Origin: Symbiodinium natans
Lineage: Eukaryota; Sar; Dinophyceae; Suessiales; Symbiodiniaceae
Direction: 5' to 3'
Assembly (NCBI GenBank): GCA_905221605.1
Contig: CAJNDS010000990.1
Span: forward strand, 136,501 to 200,500
DNA length: 64,000 nucleotides
Both the position numbers and the translations under genes were made by a program. The notes beneath the pieces were generated by a model. It ran no database searches, was not told where the DNA came from, and saw only the letters and a program-made list of their open reading frames with translations. Positions 24,801-34,339 of this stretch are shown in pieces; the first letter of the stretch is position 1, and each line of letters starts with the position of its first letter.

Positions 24801-27593
24801 GCCGATCTCGGAATTACGGGCGTTTCCCGTAAAATCCTAATCCTCCCCGGTCTCGGAATTACGGGCGTTTCCCGTAAAATCCTAATCCTCCCCGAGCTCG
24901 GAATTACGGGCGTTTCCCGAATTACGGGCGTTTGTTTTTTTTACGGGCGTTTCCTAAAAAACCCGGTTTTTTCCAAACAACCAAAAGTAATAGGGTCTTT
25001 TGGAGACCCAGGTAGACAAGCCCGAGGTTCAGGGTTTAAGCTCAAAGAGGTTCAGGGTTTGGGGTTTGGGGCTTAGGGCGCATTTTGGTTCAAGGGGATG
25101 CCAACGGGAGGCTAACCCCTCTTGAAGGGATGGGGCATCCTGGCAAAGGAGACCTAGACATACATACATCTATATCTATATATATATATATACATACATC
25201 TATATATATATATATACATATATATATACATATTATATATATATATGTATAGGTACCTTATCGTTTAAGCAGGGGCTCTAAAACAGTGGGGGGGGGGGGG
25301 CGTCCCTAAAGGGAATCCCTTTCAGGAGACAGATTCTCTATGACCCCAAAACACTTGTGGACACTGAATACACAACCCTCTTAAGCCCAATAAGGGAAGG
25401 AAAGCCCTAAACCTGAAAGGATGCCCCGAGGTCCTACCGAGCCCCTTGCAAGGCGTCAGGTTACAACACACCCTGGAACTGAGAAATCCCAGAAAGCAAA
25501 GAACTGGCCCCGCCGCCCCCCAATGTGCGGTACCTCGTGTAAACGGTATCTCCAGAAACCATCGAGCTTCCTCAAACCCAAAGACCCAGGCCCAAATAAC
25601 CCAAAGCACTGCTGAAACCAGAGCCCCCGGCCACGCCAACATAGGTGATCAGCGGATGCTCTTCCAGGAAGTACCTCTGAAATTCCAGGGCTTATGGGGT
25701 CCAGTCTTCAGTGAGCTCAGGAACACTAGGCCCTAACACTAACCCTAATTCAACCCAAACCCTCAAAACTTTGGGCAGCCCGGAGCCTACATACTAGCAT
25801 ACCCGGACCGCAACTCTCCAAGAGCTTGGGGCTCTAAACAAAGCATGCCGGCTTCGATTTCAGGGTGTAGGGTTTAGTGTTTAGGGAGATGGGCACTGCA
25901 TCCAGGACATGTCGCCACAGCCGACGTCCAAAAGGGTGCGGATGTCCGGGAAGCGTGCCATCAACTGACGGTTTAGGGCTGAGGGTTTGGTGTTCAGGGT
26001 TTAGGGCTTAAGGTTTGGTTTAGGATCATTAAACACAGCAACCTCGCAAAGGCTTGGGATTCGACGTCAAGGGGCTTAGCAGCCTACCTGGGATGCAAAA
26101 CTCTTCAACCTCAGCCCGGCAGCCCTGCAGCCTGAATCCTAAATCCTGAACCCCTCACACCCTGAAACCCCAAACCCTCAGCCCTAAGCCATGCACCCGA
26201 AATAGGAGGGCAGCCTACGAGACTTTGGGGGGTAGGGGGGGGCAGGGGGGAACAAAGCCTTAATGCTTCAATCTTATCGGTCGCGAAAGCTGAGCTGGTG
26301 CTCTTCTAACTGCTCTTCCCAGGGCCTTGCGATCCTCGGGTGTTGGCTGTTTGGGTTTGAAAAGGGTGTAGACCGCCAAGCCTTAGATTTCCACCCTTGC
26401 AACACTGTCAGTCCTAAAAATGCGAAGCCAGAAAGCCCAACACCCTCCCGGGTGGCTACCTAGAACCCTCGCGTGTCCTCACCTTTTTTTACAGGCACGT
26501 GGTTCAGAGTCTTACCGGGCTTGAGTCTTATCGGGCTTAGGTTTCAAGGCTCTTGAGACAGGGCTTTTGGGTTTTAGGGTTTAGGGTTCAGGGTCCCCTG
26601 GCTCAGGCCTTGCTCAGGGCGTTCACTGCCAGTCGTGCCATGGGATGCCAGGGATCGGCGCCTCAACGCTTTCACTACGCCGCCTACACGTTTAGGGCTC
26701 AAGGCTCAGGTTTTGGAGTTTGTAGTTTACAGGTTTATCTTGGGATTTCGGGGTTTAGGGTTTTAGGGTTCGGCCTCTGTAGGGCTTAGGGCTTCGGGTT
26801 CGCTTTTTGGGCGGGGCGCTTGAGAAGTTGGTGCTGTAACTCATCACAAGCCCCTAAAACAAAAACCTGGTTCAATGACTGGATGTACCAGCTGTCATGT
26901 GCGATAAGAATCTGCCCTTTCAGCCCCCAAGACAAAGAGGACATCCCTAAACCCTAAACCCTAAACCCTAAACCCTAAACCCTAAACCCTAAACCCTAAA
27001 CCCTAGGGCTCCCCGCGTGCTCCGCTGAGAGAGCTGAAGCCGCCAAGGAGGTTCGAGTGGTAAACCTAAAGAGGGCTTCCAGGGCTCCAGGGTGTTTAGG
27101 GGTAAGGGTTTAGGGTTTAGGGTTAGGGTTTAGGGTTTAGGGTTTAAGGTTTAGCATCAACCCTACCTCGGATTTCTTTATGATTTTGAGGTGGGTGGGT
27201 GCCGTGACCCACTTACTTTGCACTTTGCAGGGCTGAAGGGTTTGCCGCGCTCGGAAGTGGCTTGTGAAGAGCATCGATAGCAGCAGCAGGAGTCGAGGAT
27301 AACCGAAGTTCCTAAACCCGAAGTCATCACACGGCCCTAAACCCTACCTCAAGAACCCAACGCCTACTTTTTGGTATTCATGTACTAAACACAAAACCCC
27401 TTGCAGGATTCTTAGGTAACCTACAAAAAAGAAGGTTCTGAATTCCTAAAATGCGATTGAACCCCCTTTACAGGATTCTTATGTAACCTACAAAAAAAGT
27501 AGGTTCTGGATTCTCAAGGTAGACCCAAACCCGTGCAAGCTGGCGGCTGTTCCGAAAGCATCGTACTTGTGCTGCAGCGAGATCATGTCTGGC
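20681..27593 (-). CDS. SAM-dependent class I methyltransferase (at least 11 exons, both ends incomplete)
   Basis: Exons in reading order: 27545-27593, 27023-27065, 26867-26916, 25897-25964, 25632-25674, 22702-22754, 21936-21975, 21209-21247, 20924-20965, 20681-20746; all junction phases agree. Seen: NLLGGFSSLSG (resembles the WGS-SxSG segment before the fold in this family), SAM motif I LLDVGCGDMSWM (25897-25964), YVGVDITPF (acidic residue after strand 2), FIQTDLSNL, CDVILAKDVFNHMTLPDA (the DxxxCRDxLxHLP-like motif), and VVGLKPRFLLTHAP (strand 6). This order matches class I methyltransferases of the DUF-type group that act on small molecules or sugars; the substrate is unknown. Some donors could shift by a codon. 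After 20681 the frame can run on to a stop at about 20606, inside a TTTAG repeat, or splice at GTACGG. A first exon with ATG was not found; 27711-27800 has candidates. The intron 22755-25631 holds satellites. Confidence 0.82.
22790..24965. repeat. Intronic satellite block (TTACGGGCG / TTTCCGTAG words)
   Basis: Fills most of one methyltransferase intron. It is built from ACGGGCGTTTAGG-type words, a tandem duplication with 270-bp period (about 23429-23968; GGAGTTCACAGCTTTCCGTG at 23481 and again at 23751) and a 45-bp tandem (about 24803-24945; GGAATTACGGGCGTTTCCCG three times). Open frames here are repeat translations. Confidence 0.85.
25141..25254. repeat. AT/ATAC microsatellite
   Basis: TATATA with CATACATC interruptions, in the long methyltransferase intron. 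Similar tracts occur at 4897-4942, 5948-6032, 10271-10294, 16769-16806, 32951-33065, 56481-56507 and 57951-57995. Confidence 0.95.
26944..27005. repeat. Telomeric array CCCTAAA in a methyltransferase intron
   Basis: Eight to nine units between exons 26867-26916 and 27023-27065. Confidence 0.95.
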
Positions 27594-27885
27594 CTGCAGC
27601 CGGTTACCCTAAACCCTAAACCCGAAATCCCAAAACCAGCCCCCGAGGTGCCGGACTTTAGGTTTGGGAGGGTCACCCCCCGAACACCCGGAAGCCTTGA
27701 GGATCTGGGTTTAGGGCTCAAGGCCCACAAATGGTAGATGCCCAAGCCGAAACAACGTCCGTTTGGCCGTAGGGCAGCTTGATGCTTCGCTTGGGAAGCT
27801 TAGGGCTCTCTTCAATACGCCCTCGCAAAAGAAACTAGACCCCCACACTCCAGGAAGCTGTCTTTTCCATGGCAAACAGCTCATC

Positions 27886-29373
27886 CTAGACATTCGAAGC
27901 CTGCTGCGGTGCGTGATAGGTCTGTTCCAACCTTTGCGAGGCTTCTCCAAGACAGAGGAGGGACAGGTTCACCAGTTTCTTTGCCAAAACAGGGTGGTCT
28001 GTCATCATTTGGAACAGCTTGTCCTTCTGCCGGGACAAGAGCTCACAATTGTTATATTTGACAAGTTCCACGCACATGTGCTCTAGCTTGCCGCCGCTGA
28101 GAAACACATGTGCCAGCACTGACAGAACATTATCCTCTGACAGTAGGTCTTCAAGCTCGCTTTCTGTCCTTTCTACAAGGCGAGTCAGACCATACCGGTC
28201 AGCAAGGTTCCGCACAGACAAGGCAAACATCACATCTCCGTGGCAAGAAAATGTCTCAGACAGCATGAAATGGAATATGGCCGTCATGACACGGTGGTCA
28301 ACCAAGGGGTCGCTGCTCAGGTCTACCTCGTTGCTCTGTGCCTCCTTCCAGCCCGCATCGCCCAACATGTGCTCGAAGTAGTCAGAACTACTTATCAAAA
28401 TGCGCTTGTCGAAATACATGGGAGGCTTTTCTGCCAGGTGGAAGGTGATGTATGTTGGCATCTGCGTGAAGTCCACGTCATGGACAAAATCATTCCACTC
28501 ATCCTCAGACAAAGGAAACTCCAAACTGGCCTTGAAAGTGACGGATGCATCGCCGTAGGCCCCGCCTCTCCAACGGCTTAACCTCTCTGCTTGAAGATCG
28601 GACCAGCCCATGCGGAAGTCGTCAGCATCGAATGTGAAATAAGCTGTGTCAAGCACAGACTCTTCAGCCCCACTGCAGATGGATAGCTGACACCTCACAG
28701 ACCCGGATTCCCACCACTCCTGCGCCCGCCCGGGCCACATCTCCAAAACCACGCCAAACTTCTCCTCCTGATCCGGATAGCCATGTGGGAACACGTCCAA
28801 AAGGAACATGAAGTTGTTCGGCAACCCCGCGCGTCGGGAGCGCACGAAGGACCCGGGCTCAGCCGCCAAGTCGCCACGACGTAGAGTCACCTCCACCTCT
28901 TCCCTCCGGCCAGGACACCGGGGCCTTCTGTCGGCAACGGCATGGAGGTGGAGATGTCCTTCTTGGAGGTAGTCCTCCAAATCTTCCAGAAATATCACAT
29001 CATGGAACCCTGCGCGGTATGCCGAGTCTGTGAAGGTAAACCAACCAGCACACATCTCATCAACATTGCCCTCTTCATCGACAACCCCGATCTCGACATG
29101 TACATCTTCGCACATCCAGCTGTGGCCGCTCGTCCGCAAGGCTAGCGGCGGAAGCATCTCCACGTAGATGCACAAGTACTTGCCCGGCACTTCCACATTG
29201 TAGCCGGCTGGGTAGACGAAAAGTCGGATCCGAAACTCTTCGGCTCTCTGATGTAACCCTGTGGAGATTGCGTGCTGGCCAGGTTGGAATGTTTCTGGCC
29301 GCTCCATCGCCATTCGAACTTCATCTCGCCAGGCTTCGGGCATGCCAGCTGCTACCTCTTCGACGGCCTCCAT
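27886..29373 (-). CDS. MATH-MATH-BTB (SPOP-like) protein, intronless
   Basis: A single uninterrupted 495-residue frame. The start is the first ATG after an in-frame TAG nine codons upstream, in a good context (GACGCCATGG). Residues ~46-150 and ~187-287 resemble two MATH/TRAF folds (FRIRLFVYP..., NFMFLLDVFPHG...; each has the WxxF/YFTF beta strands). Residues ~306-405 form a BTB/POZ domain (FDKRILISSSDYFEHML, then VMTAIFHFMLSETF, FALSVRNLADRYGLTRL), followed to ~470 by a helical 3-box/BACK-like segment. By family, BTB-MATH proteins are CUL3 ubiquitin-ligase adaptors: MATH binds substrate and BTB binds CUL3. The role here is inferred. It is the only sizeable intronless gene in a neighbourhood of micro-exon genes, which suggests retroposition of a processed mRNA. 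The two MATH domains are divergent. Confidence 0.9.
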   Translation of the reverse strand: MEAVEEVAAGMPEAWRDEVRMAMERPETFQPGQHAISTGLHQRAEEFRIRLFVYPAGYNVEVPGKYLCIYVEMLPPLALRTSGHSWMCEDVHVEIGVVDEEGNVDEMCAGWFTFTDSAYRAGFHDVIFLEDLEDYLQEGHLHLHAVADRRPRCPGRREEVEVTLRRGDLAAEPGSFVRSRRAGLPNNFMFLLDVFPHGYPDQEEKFGVVLEMWPGRAQEWWESGSVRCQLSICSGAEESVLDTAYFTFDADDFRMGWSDLQAERLSRWRGGAYGDASVTFKASLEFPLSEDEWNDFVHDVDFTQMPTYITFHLAEKPPMYFDKRILISSSDYFEHMLGDAGWKEAQSNEVDLSSDPLVDHRVMTAIFHFMLSETFSCHGDVMFALSVRNLADRYGLTRLVERTESELEDLLSEDNVLSVLAHVFLSGGKLEHMCVELVKYNNCELLSRQKDKLFQMMTDHPVLAKKLVNLSLLCLGEASQRLEQTYHAPQQASNV

Positions 29374-30211
29374 GGCGTCGGCTACGAAGGCCGCAACGCA
29401 CTACGGGGCACGTCCCTGAGCAACAGGATGACGAACGGTTGCTGATGTCACCTTCAACGCCTCCAACCCGACACTTCTCCCTGACCCTGCAACCCCACGC
29501 ACCACCACGCGCTCCCAAATCAACCAAATGATGACCTTGCACCGACAAGAATCGAAACCAGTCGGAATGTGGGAACTCAGGCTTAAGACTTTCGGGTTGG
29601 AGGCCTCCATTCCGCAGCAACCTTCATGTCGCACTCGAAGGTCAAGACCTGAGCCATCATCTTGACCGCTAAACCCTAAACCCCGAAACCCTGGGGCTTA
29701 GCTTTTTAAGAGTTGCATGTAGGCAAAGTTGGAATTCTAGACTATGGTTCCCCCCCCCCTCCCGCACTCTCCACTCCATCCGCAAGTACTATGTTGGCAT
29801 CATCGGGTTTTAACAGAGATTCGGGTTTAGGAGTCTAGGGCTCCAATGACCTACCATTGTTTTGAGGTTGTACCTGTGTTTAAAATATAGCCGGAAAAAT
29901 AATCGGGAGCACCTGAAAATGTGCAGGGTTTGAGGGGCCCGCAAACCACACCCCCGAAAAAACACACAGCACAGAACCCTAAAACCTGACTCGGAAACCC
30001 TACCCCCGCATAAACCCCGATAAACCCTCGCCCCAAACCCTAAACCCAATATAGAAAAACTCCTGGACATCCTAAGCCCTGTAAGGCCTAAACCCTAAAC
30101 CCTAAACCCTAAACCCCAAACCCCAAACCCCAAACCCAACCCCCTAAACCCTAAGCCCTAGACCCTAACCCTAAAACCTAACCATAAACCCTAAACCCTA
30201 AGCTCTCGGCC

Positions 30212-33200
30212 CTCAGGGGCTCGGGCGACAGGCAGTTTAAGAAGCTCGAAGTCGCGCTTGATGAGGCGGGCGTGCTCCTGGTGACTGCAGGGATCGAGTT
30301 GAAGTGGTTTTTGTTTGTTTGTTTGGGGGGGGGGGGGGAGGTTAGGGTTTGGGGGTTGGGGGTTTAGGCTTTAGGGTTTAGGGCTTAGGGCTTGAGGCGA
30401 AGGGTTTAGGGTAGGGTTTGGGTTTCTTTAAGTACAGTAAGTTAGGGTTTAGGTTTAGGGCTTCATTGACTGGGTTTTGGGCTTTCTAAGTCTCATCGTC
30501 TAGGGCTTATAGCGTCTATCGGGTTTTTGAGTGCAAGCAGTTTAGGGCCTGTCGCCAATGAGTTAAGAGTTTAGGGCGTGGGGCATCATAGGGTTCTCCC
30601 CCCCTCACCCCCCCTCCCTCCCCACTTAACTTAACCCAAGGGCCTGGGCCAACCCTTAAACCCTTAAAACCTTCAAACCCCTCAACCTCAAACCCTGACC
30701 CCCAAGCCCTAAACCTCAAACCCTAAACACACCGCCGTGCACGGCTTAGATCGAGTCATTCTTACTATTTTCACGATATGCTGTTCTTATGTTATCTGCT
30801 ATCGTTTCGCCTATTTTTACTGCTATGCTTTTGTTAATGAGCGGGGCGGGGTGTAGCATGTGCGTCGGGCAAAAAGGAGGCGAAAGTGTCGCCGTACATG
30901 CGGCCAACTAAACCCACAACACTTAAGCCCGCGCAACAAGCAGCAGCACGGGTGTTGAAACCAAGCGATGAGCCACCCTGAATGGATAGGGTAGTTGCAT
31001 GGTCCCTGAGTATGGCCCTTAAAAGGGGACCCCTTGTAACCCCTTATATACCCCATACAATCCAAGGGCCCATACTTAAGGAGTTCAACTCCAGGATTGC
31101 ATCCTCGGTGCCCGTCATCTCGTGGTATGCTTCCACACACTCGTCCCCAGGCCTTCGTGTGGTTTAGGAGTGTAGGGGATTGAGGTGTAGTGCCAGTTGA
31201 GGGCTTATAGGGCTTAGGGTTTAAGAGTGGTCTATAGGCCTTGAGGGCTTAGCAAGCTTAGCAGGGGCTTTTGCCGTGTCTGTCTTCATCGTTGGTGGAG
31301 GGCATAGGATAGCCTAGATGTTGAACAAATCCGGAATCCGGGGCCCCTGCTTGAGGTGCTTGTACTCGATGATGCAGTTGTCCTGCCGCCCCGACCCAAC
31401 CCCGCCCCGACCCAACCCCGGCCCAACCCCCCCCCAATAAAGGCATTCGGGGCAATCCAAAGGTGCAGGGACTGGTTGGCTTATTTGGTTGGTTGCCCTA
31501 ACCCTAAACCCCTGAACCCTAAACTCCTAAACCCTGCAACCCTTATAAACCCTAAACCCTAAACCCCTGAACCCGAAAACGCCCTTAAAACCTAAAACCC
31601 GAAAAGTTTGAGGTCTGCAGTCCAAAACATGAGTTCGGGAGGCCCATGATACCTGCAGAGTGTGAGACCAGAATCTTGACACCGGGCAAAGTACAAGGTA
31701 CTTAAACAAGCAGAAAGACATCTCCATGAGTAGCATATACGCACCGATATAAACAAATACATAAAGAAAAAAGTTAACTCCTTAATGAAGTATCTGTTCA
31801 TTAGTTAGTTAGTTAATTAATTAATTAACTAACTAATTCATTAATTAGATATACACACATATATGTGTCTAGTGTAAACCTGAAGGCGAATACGCTAAGC
31901 TTCAGCAGTTGAGGGCAACGCACATTTCCCCTCAAAGAAAGTCCACGGCAACCCAGGGCCCGTTGTCCGGATTGTTCTCAAAAGTATGGTCCCTTTTTGT
32001 GTACCCGAAATATTAGGGGCCGCCGCATAATAGCAACCCCGAAAGGGACAATCATTGGGAGAAGCGACCATGTAGAGACAGGCCGAAATTCCAAACTGGG
32101 GAGACAGGTAACTAGGGCAGCTAGAGTCAGCTAGGGTTACGATGACCACCCGTTGCCCCTTACCCTAAACCCTAAACCTGAAACACTAACTCAAATCCTA
32201 AACCCGATTTGAAAACTTACACCTGTGGACCTTTCGGGTTTCAGGGTCAAGTGTGCTTGATGTCTGCGAGAACACAGCTCGGACAACTGATGCCCTGCTC
32301 CTAAATCCCCAACCTCAAACCCTAAACCCTAAACCCTAAACCTAAACCTCCCAGCCTGCATGATCATATCCTCACCTAGGCTGAGGGGTGGGGAACATCC
32401 CATGACTGTACAAAGGGCCTACGAGTACATTGCAGGGCCTTGAAGGCCGCATAGGAGTTTCGAGTTCAGGCTTCTGGGGCTGCAGGGGAGTCAGTTTCGA
32501 TTTCAGGCTGAGGCAACCCCACGGCCGTCCATGGAATCTACATTCTGCTTCTTTGCAAACCGGCTGCGCATTCACGCCTTAGGGTTGCAGGGTGCTTCAA
32601 ACACCGCCCCTCCACACACACACACACACACATGCATACATCTTTTTTCGAGCTGAGTGGCCGATTTTATGGCAAAGGTCCGACCACTGGTCCATGTCTT
32701 TGCAGACAACCTCGCGGGCGGGCGCCCCTCAAGCAGCGTTCCGGGCTGTAAACCCTAAACCCTAAACCCTAAACCCTAAACCCTAAACCTAAACCCTAAA
32801 CCCTAAACCCTAAACCCTATAAACCCTAAACCCTAAACCCTAACCTGTGGAGGTTCTGTTTCCCGGTTTGATCTCCTCGAGGAGATGGGCTGCAAAAACC
32901 CTAATATAGAGGTCGAAATAATTTCTAATAGAATTCCCTATATAGTAAAATGATACATATATATATATATATATATGTGTGTATATATATATGTACACAC
33001 AAATATGTATACATACACATATACATATATATATATATATATTTATTTATTTATTTATATTTATATGCACCCCTCCACTCCTCCACTCTCAAACCCTAAA
33101 GATTCGAACCGTGAACCCTGACACCGAATCTCAACCCTTAATTCTCAGCCCTAAGCCTTACAACCCTACACCCCCCCAACCATAAACCCTGATCACAAAG

Positions 33201-34214
33201 TGAACCCCTGACAATCTGGAGCGGCCGCCGACCCTGGCTTTTGAGTAGGAGGGCTCACAAAGAGTCATATGCTTCGTGAGGCAAAGCATTGTGCGGCCTA
33301 AAGAAGCAGGGGGCGTTGGCGGGCGCGCCGCTCCCCTCCCATTTACAAACAGGGAGCCCTCTGAGCTGCGACCCAACTCCACCAGAATCAAGGCTGAATG
33401 CCCAAACTCTGCTGCCCAGCGAAGGTGCCCAGCGAAGGCGCCCGGAGCTACTGATTTCAAAAGCCGGAGAAACATGACGAGCTTCGAGCCCTCAAGCCCT
33501 TGTTACATTATGATTCTTATGGTTCTATCAACAACGCCTGCATACCTTAGACGAGGCCTTCAGCGTGTACCGCACCACCAAGTCGTCAGGAATGGTGAGC
33601 ACCTGCTGAGGGATGATTTTCGGTGTAAAGCCCTCAAGCCCTAACCTACAACCCTAGAACCCTAACCCCAAATCCGCACGAAAGGAATTGGAGTTTAGGG
33701 TTAGTTGGTTGGGCTTAGGGATTCGCTGCTAGAGTCGAGGGTTTTCACAGTTTGCACTAGGGTTTCAACAGACAGTACTCTAAGTTCCCCCAACACACAC
33801 ATGCGCACAAGCACACGCACACGCAGGAACCAAGACCAGCTGGGTGTCCTGCGTTTTTGTGGTCAGGGTGTACAGGGCTTGTAGGTTCTTGTATGTTCTG
33901 GGGCTTGCTTTAAGGTGCCTGATCTCCTACGTACCATACCAAGACCGGAGGGGTCTCCAACACCCAAAACCAACAAAAAAAAAACCTGAAACTGCAACGC
34001 CGCTTAACCCTCAACCCTGAACCCTAACCTGCCTGTACCAGGATGGGCTACTAGGGCTTAAACTCCCCATAATGAACCCTATAAAGGGCCTTTTTAAGGG
34101 ATTATCGGGTATAATAACCCATCCTGGTACAGCCCCGACCCATGCTTTCTCCGCCTCGCGTCCCTTGGGGCACGAATGGCATCTCACCGGGAGCCGCTGC
34201 GAGACGAAGAAGTC
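30212..34214 (-). CDS. Unidentified multi-exon protein with conserved Cys residues
   Basis: Not recognised. Exon candidates on the minus strand whose phases agree: 34188-34214 (DFFVSQRLP, donor GTGAGA), 33546-33602 ([19 protein letters not shown], donor GTATGC), about 32655-32710 ([16 protein letters not shown]), 32257-32286 ([10 protein letters not shown]), 31345-31382 ([12 protein letters not shown]), 31090-31152 ([20 protein letters not shown]), about 30212-30284 ([18 protein letters not shown]). The reading is soluble and charged, with spaced cysteines (C-x8-C). Neither start nor stop was found. An upstream exon may be 34340-34440 (LVEPMRRPTGDFVGFAFPKL). Confidence rests on phase agreement and protein-like composition, not on homology. 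Confidence 0.45.
32747..32852. repeat. Telomeric array CCCTAAA
   Basis: About 13 units with two indel variants, next to exon candidate 32655-32710. Confidence 0.95.
34036..34129. mobile_element. MITE-like family B, copy 2
   Basis: A 94-bp copy of the element at 3691: same ends (TACCAGGATGGGCTACTA / TAACCCATCCTGGTA) and the same core, differing by a few substitutions and a short deletion. Confidence 0.8.
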
Positions 34215-34339
34215 CTGCACGGAGTTAGCCCCGAACCCTAACACCCTAACACCCTAAAGCCCGCACCTTCAAGCTCTAAAGTCCGAATTCTCCCAAAATC
34301 CAAAAAAATCCCAAAACCCCTTGGGCCCTACTGTAAGAA

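Noticed and set aside
26867-26916. ILIAHDSWYIQSL as an ABC-F H-loop (SHD-like) segment
   Set aside because: The exon joins in phase to the methyltransferase motif I exon, and no Walker motifs are nearby.
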